Below, piece after piece: positions 50,652-64,000 of a DNA stretch of 64,000 bases (positions are counted from its first letter, which is position 1; each line of letters starts with the position of its first letter). The notes under the pieces are model-generated. The model worked only from the letters and a program-made list of their open reading frames with translations. It did not search any database and was not told where the DNA came from. The DNA comes from Halocaridina rubra (Eukaryota; Arthropoda; Malacostraca; Decapoda; Atyidae): positions 1-64,000 of the forward strand of contig JAXCGZ010007666.1 of assembly GCA_037179515.1 (NCBI GenBank). The letters run 5' to 3'. A program made the translations under genes and the position numbers.

Positions 50652-52167
50652 CAGTGTTCCTTCGATTATCGCGAAAGTTCAGTTCCGGGACCCGTCGCGA
50701 GACAGGAATTTCGCGGAGTAGGATGACCCTATATGTACATAGATATTTTAATTTATTTTTACGTTTACACTGTATAAACTGTATAAACCCTACTGTTAAC
50801 AAACCACCCTTTACTTCATAAATAAAAGCATGCAAGCGTAAATTTATTTGACATACTCATGTACATAGGTATTTTACAATTATTTTTATGTTTACTGTAT
50901 AGACCCTCCCTGCACTGTTAAAACACCACCCTTTACTTTATAAATAACAGCATGCAACGTAAATTTATATGTACGTGGTAGGTAAACTTACCGTGAATGA
51001 GGTGGTAATGAGTTTGTAGATGCCAGAGGAAATTATTCCGCAGCCAATAACAGCTTTACGGCTGTTATTCTTGGAGGCCAAAATATCGGCCGACATATCT
51101 AAGAGTTTCACCTTATCTGTTATGGTTAACATCTTCCTTTGCCACTTAGACTCACTACCAGATGCCTTAGAAGATGAAGGATGCTTGGGAGGCATTGCAG
51201 AGGTTGAAAAGGTGAAGAAAATAAATCACAAGCACAACGTATTAATAAGCACAACGTGAACGGCGCACACGTGAGTTAGACTGAACGAGTGAGGCGAGAC
51301 AATGGAAGATGGTGCAAGCCTTTGTCCGAAACGCTGATACTGGTATCGTATTTTACATGGTGCAATACTGTTAGTATTTATGTTTTTCACTATTTTTTAC
51401 TGTTCTATTATTCTTAGGCTAAGAAATACACTTTTTTATCAATAAAATCATGAAACTACTGGAAATTTTAATATATATGCTAGCTCACGTAGGTGCGACC
51501 CCAATACATTGTACGCTATCGGACAGTATTTCACATGATGCAATACTGTGAGTTATATATCTAAATTTATGTTTTTTACTATTTTTTTACTGTTTTATTA
51601 CTCTTAGGCTAGGAAATACATGTTTTATCAATAAAATAAGGAAAATTTCAATATGTACTATCTCACGTAGGTTCGACCCATTTCGTTTTCCAAAACGCTG
51701 ATACCGGTATCGTATTTTACATGGTTCAATACTGTTAGTATTTATGTTTTTTACTATTTTTTACTGTTTTATTATTCTTAGGCTAAGAAATACGTTTTTT
51801 TATCAATAAAATCATGAAACTACTGGACATTTTAATATATATGCTAGCTCACATAGGTGCGACCCCAATACATTGCACGCTATCGGACAGTATTCCACAT
51901 GATGCAATTCTGTGAGTTATATATCTAAATTTATGTTTTTTACTATTTTTTACTGTTTTATTATTCGTAGGCTGAGAAATAAATTTTTTTTTCAATTAAA
52001 TAATGAAATTTTTTTTCAATTAAAAAAAATGAAAATACTGAAAATTTTAATTTTTTTAATATTTTAATATTTTTGCATATACGAAAAAAAAAAAAAAAAA
52101 ATGCCAAAAAAAATCACGGTACAGTGAATTCGCGAGGCAAGAAACGCGATAGAGCGAAGGATCACTG
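50652..52167 (-). mobile_element. Nested Tigger derivative, deletion type 2
   Basis: Bounded by TA (50650-50651 and 52168-52169), the exact target duplication of the family. On minus: 5' TIR (52167), about four leader units (51320-52080), transposase stub 51195-50965, 3' units and 3' TIR (CAGTGTTCCTTCG on plus). The TA target has not expanded into a microsatellite. Confidence 0.88.
50965..51195 (-). pseudogene. Tigger transposase N-terminal stub, deletion type 2
   Basis: MPPKHPSSSKASGSESKWQR...KVKLLDM then a shifted tail with NNSRKAVIGCGIIS, the same two deletion junctions as 37113-37343. Too short to bind or cut as transposase, but it could still make a partial HTH peptide. Confidence 0.85.
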
Positions 52168-52638
52168 TACTCACAGAACTGCACCATGTAAAATACGATA
52201 CCGGTATCAGCGTTTCAGAAAACGAAAAAGGTCACACATACGTGAGCTAGTACATATTGAAATTTTCATTATTTTATTGAAAAAAAAAGTATTTTCTAGC
52301 CTAAGAATAATAAAACAGTAAAAAATAGTAAAAAACATCAATTTAAACATATAACTCACAGTATTGCACCATGTGAAATACTGTACGATAGCGTACAATG
52401 TATTGGCATCTTGGAAAACGCAAAGGCTCGCACCTATATGAGATAGTTCATGAAATGCTATTGGATGAAAGGGTGGGAGACGACGAATCACATAATTGTT
52501 ATTCTGTATGTTCTGTATCATGGGGCCTGATTGGTTTTTTGATTGAAGCTTCATTCTCCCACCGTCTTCCATTGTCTCGCCTCACTCGTTCGCGTTGTGC
52601 TATATGATTTTTTTTACTCATGTAGTTCAACCTTTGCA

Positions 52639-54405
52639 ATGCCTCCCAAGCGTCCTTCATCTTCTAAAGCTTCTGGTAGTGAGCCTAAGCGGCAAAGGAA
52701 GATGTTAACCATAACAGATAAGGTGAAACTGTTAGATATGCTAAAAGAAGGAAGAAGGTTTGTGGATGTCGGCCGCCATTTTGGCCTCAATGAATCTACT
52801 GTTCACTACATCAAAAAGGACGAGGCAAATATCAGGAAAACAGCGACTATTTCATTTAGTAAATCAGCGAAGAGGGTTGTAACACCCAGCAATAAGATAA
52901 TAGTGAGGATGGAATCTGCTTTGGCCCTGTGGAGTGCTGATTGGAGAGAGAAGAACATCAGTATTGACACCATTATCATACAAACAAAGGCGAAGAAGCT
53001 GTACGAGACATTCGCTGCAAACGAAGCCGACGACGACAGTGGCGACCGTGAGGAGGAGGAGAAAAAGATATCGACGACCCACAACCAGGACCCTCCAGAG
53101 ATTCTCCACCGAGGAAACAATCGTTTGTTGCAAGCAAGGGATGGTTTGCCAAATTTCAAAAGCGCTTTGGCTTAAAGAGCGTTTCAGTTTATGGCGAAGC
53201 TGCCTCGGCAGATACAGCTGCAGCAGAAGATTACTTGAACAACGACTTCAAGAAAATTATCGAGGAAGGCGGTTATGCTCCTGAGCAAGTGTTAAACATG
53301 GCTGAGACAGGGTTATTTCGGAAGAGAATGCCGTCTCGCACTTTTCTCTTCAAGGAAGAAGCTAAAGCCCCGGGATTTAAAGCGCCAAAGACCGCGTTAC
53401 CCTCATCATGTGCGGGAATGCTGCGGGCTTCATGTTAAAGCCCGGGCTTATCTACAAGTCAAAGAACCCTACGGCTTTGAAGAATAAAAACAAGAATCTG
53501 CTGCCAGTGTATTGGATGCATAACCCTAAGGCCTAGATCACGAAAAGCCTCACATTGGACTGGTTTCACCAATGCTTTATCCATAAAGTCAAAATATATC
53601 TTGCGGAAAAAGGCCTTGAATTTAAAGTCCTTTTTTTGATGGATAATGCTGGTGGCCATACAACTAATCTCGAATATGACAGTGTTCAAGTAGAGTTCCT
53701 GCCACCGAATACGACGTCACTGATTCAGCCTATGGATCAAGGCGTTATTCGTGTGTTCAAGGCCCTCTACACGCGAAATGCCCTGGCGAACCTGGTTGAA
53801 GCCATGGATGCAGACAAAGAATTCTCAATGAAGACTTACTGGCGTAATTACACGATTGCTACATGCCTTCAAAATATTCAGAATACAATCAAAGAGATGA
53901 AGCCGGCCACAATCAATGCCAGCTGGAAGCAATTGTGGCCCGAAGGATCTGCGACTACAAGGGATTCGTTCCTGATGAAGTCCATAACTCGGCAGTTGCG
54001 AAAGCCGTGAAGTTGGCTGCATTGCTAGGAGGAGAAGGCTTTAAAGATAAGACTCATGAAGACGTAATTGAACTGATTGACTGCCACTCGCAGCCTTTGA
54101 CTGATGAAGACTTGGAAGAAATGGCAAAATCAGCGAGCGAAGAAGAGGAAGAACAACCAGAGGAAAAGCACAAAGAAATTGAAGAACCTGGCCTTACACT
54201 CGAACGTTTGGCAGCCATGTATGAACATGTGAAAGCAATCCAACAACTCTCGCAGGAACATGACGATAACAGGGTTCGTTCGGTGACCTTCTGCAATCTT
54301 CTCGATGATGCCATGATTCCTTACAAGACCATCTTCCAACAAAAGAAGAAACAGCGACAGCAACTCCCCATTACCATGTTCTTCGCTCGCAAAAAGCAGC
54401 CGTAA
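52639..54405 (+). pseudogene. Tigger transposase pseudogene (copy C), first Asp lost
   Basis: Intact HTH (MLTITDKVKLLDMLKEG; GRHFGLNESTV). A frameshift in the acidic linker near 53040-53070, another near 53385, TAG at 53534-53536 and a shift near 53945. The first catalytic motif reads NMAETG, so Asp is Ala (GCT at 53301-53303); the LMDNAGGH and QPMDQG motifs are kept. The C-terminal part 53960-54405 is open again and ends FFARKKQP. Inactive on several counts. Confidence 0.92.
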
Positions 54406-54825
54406 AGTTGTTATTGGCTGCGGAATAATTTCCTATGGAGTCTACAAACGTCATTACCACCTCATTCACGGTAAGTTTACCTATCACGTTCATATAAATT
54501 TACGCTTGCATGCTGTTATTTATAAAGTAAAGGGTGGTTTTTTAACAGTGTAGGGAGGGTTGATGCCATAAAGGTAAAAATAATTGTAAAATACCTATGT
54601 GTATGAGTATGTCATGTCATCATCACCTCATTCACGGTAAGTTTACCTATCACTTTCATATAGATTTACGCTAGCACACTGTTATCAATAAAGTAAAGAG
54701 GGTTTATACAGTAAACGTAAAAATAAATTAATATACCTATGTACATATAGGGTGATCCTACTTAGCGGAAATTCACCTATCGCGGTCGGTTCCGGAACCG
54801 AACCCCCTTGATAAACGGGGGATTA

Positions 54826-58949
<4,124 letters not shown>

Positions 58950-59562
58950 GGCTGTTTCCCCCTTTAATTGGGAGGTAGCCAACATCAAAAAAAGAAAACA
59001 ACAAGGGGATTACTTTGCTCTATGGGCAATGACGGAGCTAGCGACTGTTCAGATTGCACTGCTAGAGTGCCACAGCTCATCCTCCCGGCTCTTCCACAAC
59101 CTGTGTCGCTTCACAACTACCAACCCCTACTGCCCCTACCTCAGGGCTACCTCTAAGATGCACCCCGTGGTAACAGCATATGCCCATCAGAGCTGCGTCA
59201 CAATCGCTCGCCACTCATTCCTATTCCTAGCACGCTCACCTGCTTCCCTCACATCCATCCTCCTATCATTCAGGGCTCTCATTACTCCATCCATCCACCC
59301 AAACCTAGGCCTCCCTCTAGCATTTCTCCCATCAACTCTCGCATTCATCACCTTTTTTATCAGTCTTTCATCATCCATCCTCTCCACATGGCCAAACCAT
59401 CTCAGAACATATCTACTATGGCTGCAATTTCTCTCCTCACGCCCGTTCTTGCTCTCATCACTTCATTCCTAATCCTATCCAACCGAGATTCACCAAGCAT
59501 ACTCCTCAGGCATTTCATCTCAAACAAATTTAGTTTCCGTCTCACACTTACTTTCATACCCC

Positions 59563-59716
59563 ATAAGTCTGATCCATACATCACAGATGGCACAACCACT
59601 TTCTCACATGAAACTTTCTTAACATTCATTTCCAACCCCATAAGTCTGATCCATACATCACAGATGGCACAACCACTTTCTCACATGAAACTTTCTTAAC
59701 ATTCATTTCCAACCTT
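59563..59716. repeat. 77-bp tandem duplication in the LINE
   Basis: ATAAGTCTGATCCATACATC occurs at 59563 and again at 59640; the copies look identical. Confidence 0.92.
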
Positions 59717-60360
59717 CTATCCTTCATAACTCCTTTCAACGCACCCAACACTTTACATCCTTCATTCACTCTGTGACACACATCTGCTTCCACTCCACCA
59801 TTTGCAGCTATAACCAAGCCTAAATACTTAAACTGATCAACATCCTCAAGTGTCTCTCCATTCAACATAACATTCAATCCAGCACCATCCTCATTTCTTG
59901 TACACCTCATAACCATACTCTTTCCCATATTCACTCACAACTTCCTTCTCTCACACACCATTCCAAATTCTGACACTAACTGACACAGCTTTTCCTCTGA
60001 ATCTGCCACCACCACAGTATCATTCGCAAATAGCAACTGATTCAGCTCCCACTCGTTATCATCCCCATCTACCATTCTCAAACCTCGACAACGCACTCGC
60101 TCATTCACCTCTCTTACGACTCCATCAGTATACAAATTGAACAGCCATGGTGACATCACACATCCCTGTCTCAGTTCCACACTCACTGGAAACAACTTAC
60201 TCACTTCATTCCCTACACTAACACAAGCTCTACTGCCCTCATACAAACTCTTCACTGCATGCAACAATTTACCATTAATTCCATATAACCTCAAAACGTT
60301 TCACATTGCCTCTCTATCAACTCTATCACACACTTTCTCCAGATCCAAAAATGCAAACTA

Positions 60361-60448
60361 CACATCCTTACCCTTTGCTAAATATTTCTCACATAACTGC
60401 CTTACACATCCTTACCCTTTGCTAAATATTTCTCACATAGCTGCCTAA
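60361..60448. repeat. 44-bp tandem duplication in the LINE
   Basis: CACATCCTTACCCTTTGCTA occurs at 60361 and 60405. 44 is not a multiple of three, so the RT frame is shifted here. Confidence 0.92.
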
Positions 60449-60808
60449 CTATAAAAATCTGATCTATACAACCTCTACCTCTCTTAAAACCACTCTGCAC
60501 TTCCGCGATCACATTTTCAGTCTTATCTCTAATCCTGTTAACCAGTATCCTACCATACACTTTTCCTACCACACTCAACAAACTTATACCCCTAAAATTA
60601 CTGCATTCATACACATCACCCTTACCTTTGTATAGGGGCACTATACAAGCAATCACCCATTTCATTTCCACTGGCACCATTGACAACATAAAGCATATGC
60701 TAAACACTCACTAACCAATCTAATGCGGTCACACCCCCTTCTTTCAACATCTCCGCTCTCACACCATGCATTCCAGGTGCTTTACCTGCTTTCACTTTAT
60801 AAAATGCC

Positions 60809-60974
<166 letters not shown>

Positions 60975-61079
60975 CCCTGTGGGGCGGGCACAATATCAAA
61001 GAATAGCCTCACCGTATTCCCTGCGTGTCGTAAAAGGCGACTAAAAGTGGACGGGGCGGGGGACTAGGAATCCCCCCCC

Positions 61080-62306
61080 TTGTATCAACCTCCTGCGAGA
61101 CGTCAAAGAAGAAGGGGAGTAGAGGGGAGAATAACTTCTCCCCAAACTCTAGTTTTGGGGTGTCTAAATGTGCGTGGTTGTTGTACGATAGAGAGCAAAA
61201 GATGTAAGATTGGATATATGTTTGGTGAGAGGAGGATGGATGTATTGGCATTGTGTGAGACGAAGATGAAAGGAAAAGGAGAAGCGGCATTTGGTGATGT
61301 GATGGGTAGGGTGTCTGGGGTTGAAAGGGGGAGAGCGAGAGAAGGTGTGGCATTATTGCTGAGTGAATGGATGGTAAATCAGGTAGTGGAATGGAAAGAA
61401 GTGTCATCTAGGCTGATGTGGGTGAGGGCTAGAATAGGAAGGGAATGTTGGGCTTTTGTTAGTGCGTATGGGCCAGGATGTGAGAGAAGTGAGGAAGAGC
61501 GGGATGAATTCTGGAATGAGTTAACTAGATGTGTGGATGGTCTGAGTAGAAGGAACTATGTAGTTGTGTTGGGTGACTTGAATGCCAGAGTGGGTGATGG
61601 AGAGATAGAAGGTGTTGTAGGAAAGTATGGGGTACCAGGTGGGAATGAGAGTGGCGAGAGACTGTTAGATATGTGTGTGGAGCAAGAGTTGGTGATAGGT
61701 AATAGTTTATTTAAGAAGAAGTTAATAAATAAGTATACATGGATGAGAGTGGCAAATGGAAGAGTGAAAGAAAGAGCATTGATGGATTATGTGTTGGTAG
61801 CAAAGAGCATGATTGGTAGAGTGAAAGATGTACATGCATTCAGGGGTGTGGCTCCTGGGATGTCTGATCATTTGTTGGTTGAAGTAAAAGTGGTAGTAGC
61901 AAAAGAGTGGGGAAATAGTGTGGGGGGAGGTAGAAGGGAAATAGTGAAGGTGGAAGAGTTGAAAAAGCCAGAGAAGAGACAGGAATATCAGGACAGGTTG
62001 AGAGTGGCATATGACAGGGTGAAAGAAAGAGAAGTTGGGGAGTTAGGGGAGGAATGGGGGTTGATGAAAGAATGTTTTGTGGGACATGCAAGTGATGTGT
62101 GTGGAAAGAGGTTTGTTGGAGGTGGCATGAGGAGGGGCAGCGAGTGTTGGAATGAAGGGGTGAAAATGAAGGTGGAAGAGAAAAAGAGGGCTTTTGAGGA
62201 ATGGCTGCAGTGTAAAAGTAGGGAGAAGTATGAAAGATATAGGGAGAAAAATGTGGAAACCAAGCGGAAGGTAGAGGAAGAGAAGAGGTTGGCAAATGTT
62301 AGGTGG
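61080..62306 (+). CDS. LINE ORF, endonuclease part
   Basis: Open frame of about 409 codons up to the SINE. APE-type endonuclease motifs in order: LNVRG (61162-), LCETKMKG (Glu), VSAYGPG, VVLGDLNARVG, YTWMR and MSDHLLVEV (Asp-His). The linker is Lys/Glu rich (KRAFEEWLQCKSREKYERYREK). The endonuclease nicks target DNA to prime reverse transcription. No ATG near the start of homology, so the true start is uncertain. The frame is intact until the SINE, which adds foreign codons from 62309 and a stop at 62577-62579. Confidence 0.85.
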
Positions 62307-62308
62307 GG

Positions 62309-62525
62309 ACAAAACAAACAAAAACAAAAAACAAGCAAACAAACTTTATTTCCATTTCAATACAATGGGTATTCGTCAGCCAGGGCAAGCCCCAACCCCC
62401 CACTGTGGTGTCCATCCACAGCAGTTCCTGCCAGTAAACAGCTTAAACTCTCGGTCTCGGACGGGAACCGATCTTTCGACCTCATGAATGCGAAGCCTGC
62501 GCGTTACCACTGTACTAGCCAGCAG
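62309..62525 (-). mobile_element. tRNA-derived SINE, family 2, copy 2, inside the LINE
   Basis: Reverse-complement copy of 24037-24221, with the tail AAACAAAGTTTGTTTGC-type repeats at 62309-62345 and the tRNA-like head near 62470-62515. It splits the LINE between LANVRWG and the YEENKKKFWKEV codons. No clear target duplication. Confidence 0.85.
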
Positions 62526-62529
62526 GCGA

Positions 62530-64000
62530 TTTTAGTAGGTCATATGAGGAGAATAAAAAGAAGTTTTGGAAAGAAGTGAAGAGAGCAAGGAAGGGTGGAT
62601 CGAGGATGGAAGAGACAGTGAAAGATGTGAATGGACAGATGTTATGAGGGAACGATGCAAGGAAAAGATGGGCAGAATATTTTGAATGCTTGCTGAATGT
62701 TGAGGAAGATAGAGAGGCAGCTATAGTGGCAGTGGGAGGGGTTCAAGGGCCAGTAATGGGAGATGAAAATGAGAGAGAGATTACAAGAGAGGAGGTGAAA
62801 AGGGCATTGTATGAAGCGAAAGCAGGTAAAGCACCTGGAATGGATAGTGTGAGAGCGGAGATGTTGAAAGAAGGGGGTGTGACTGCATTGGAATGGTTAG
62901 TGAGAGTGTTTAATATATGCTTTATGTTGTCATTGGTGCCAGTGGATTGGGTGATTGCCTGTATAGTGCCCCTATACAAAGGTAAGGGAGATATGTATGA
63001 ATGCAGTAATTTTAGGGGTATAAGTTTGTTGAGTGTGGTAGGAAAAGTGTATGGTAGGATTCTGGTTAATAGGATTAGGGATAAGACAAAATATGTGATC
63101 GCAGAAGTGCAGAGTGGTTTTAGGAGAGGTAGAGGTTGTATAGATCAGATTTCTATAGTTAGGCAGTTATGTGAGAAATATTTAGCAAAGGGTAAGGATG
63201 TGTATTTTGCATTTTTGGATCTGGAGAAAGCATATGATAGAGTTGATAGAGAGGCTATGTGGAATGTTTTGAGATTATATGGAATCAATGGTAAATTGTT
63301 GCATGCAGTGAAGAGTTTGTATGAGGGTAGTAAAGCTTGTGTTAGGGTAGGGAATGAAGTGAGTGAGTGGTTTCCAGTGAGTGTGGGACTGAGACAGGGA
63401 TGTGTGATGTCACCATGGCTGTTCAATTTGTATATTGATGGAGTTGTAAGAGAGGTGAATGAGCGAGTGCGTGGTCGAGGTTTGAGAATGGTAGATGGGG
63501 ATTATAACGAGTGGGAGCTGAATCAGTTGCTGTTTGCAGATGATACTGTGGTGGTGGCAGATTCAGAGGAAAAGCTATGTCAGTTAGTGTCAGAATTTGG
63601 AATGGTGTGTGAGAGAAGGAAGTTGCGAGTGAATGTGGGAAAGAGTAAGGTTATAAGGTGTACAAGAAATGAGGATGGCGCTGGACTGAATGTTATGTTG
63701 AATGGAGAGACACTTGAGGAGGTTAATCAGTTTAAGTATTTATGCTCGGTTATAGCTGCAAATGGTGGAGTGGAAGCAGATGTGTGTCACAGAGTGAATG
63801 AAGGATGTAAAGTGTTGGGTGCATTGAAAGGAGTGATGAAGAATAGAGGGTTGGAAATGAATGTTAAGAAAGTTTTGTATGAGAAAGTGGTTGTGCCAAC
63901 TGTGATGTATGGATCAGAGTTATGGGGTATGAAAGTAAGTGAGAGACGGAAACTAAATGTGTTTGAGATGAAATGCCTGAGGAGTATGATTGGTGTATCT
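62530..64000 (+). pseudogene. LINE reverse transcriptase part (separated from the endonuclease)
   Basis: Continues the LINE ORF after the SINE: YEENKKKFWKEV, a TGA stop at 62645-62647, [76 protein letters not shown] and the intact catalytic FADDTVV (63534-). Then CTRNEDGAGLNVMLNGETLE and MYGSELWGMKV to the window end. Apart from the SINE and that stop it reads well and is the better-preserved of the two copies. Confidence 0.88.

Noticed and set aside
59187..60448. Plus-strand frames over the minus LINE
   Set aside because: Antisense of the reverse transcriptase; no independent domain.

Overview
This is a eukaryotic, intron-bearing, very repeat-rich window, most likely from a decapod crustacean (shrimp/crab/crayfish type). 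The evidence is the only convincing host gene, which resembles the leucine-rich-repeat, non-catalytic subunit of the secreted Oplophorus-type luciferase complex often annotated in decapods. The repeat load fits too: 23 long (TA)n tracts (about 2.3 kb in all), (GA)n tracts, pogo/Tigger transposons, Jockey-like and RTE-like LINEs and tRNA-derived SINEs. The species cannot be fixed from the window, and no prokaryotic feature is present.

Layout. 1-3 kb: unassigned AT-rich DNA with a 73-bp tandem duplication and a SINE. 3-9.6 kb: a foldback MITE, a LINE-derived palindrome and a broken full-length Tigger (A). 10.86-21.78 kb: the plus-strand LRR gene, six coding exons with consistent splice phases encoding about 443 residues. 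Its introns hold a foldback MITE, a tRNA-like SINE, a decayed 38-bp minisatellite, a Tigger MITE, LINE scraps and a hAT-like fragment. 21.8-26.8 kb: mostly unassigned, with a promoter-like site on the minus strand near 23.55 kb, a SINE and a 50-bp palindromic mini-element. 26.9-30.1 kb: a decayed Jockey-like LINE. 30.2-43.6 kb: a cluster of Tigger-derived elements placed end to end and nested in one another, mostly separated by (TA)n, including copy B, whose transposase frame is broken only by one missing base. 43.8-48.2 kb: a Gypsy LTR retrotransposon complete in structure but dead in coding. 48.7-58.8 kb: more Tigger derivatives, including copy C with another element nested inside it. 58.9-64.0 kb: two RTE-like LINEs head to head; the right one runs off the window and carries a SINE.

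The dominant system is one Tigger family: TIRs starting CAGT, TA target duplications, a CENP-B-like/DDE transposase, a 5' leader built of ~180-bp tandem units with a 12-bp palindrome, and a 3' leader built of ~160-bp tandem units. Most copies are internally deleted, and some share the same deletion junction, so non-autonomous subfamilies have amplified. In 15 of 23 (TA)n tracts the microsatellite starts exactly at a Tigger terminal TA. The 3' repeat has grown into satellite-like arrays. The coupling of transposon ends, TA microsatellites and transposon-born satellites is the most interesting property of the window.
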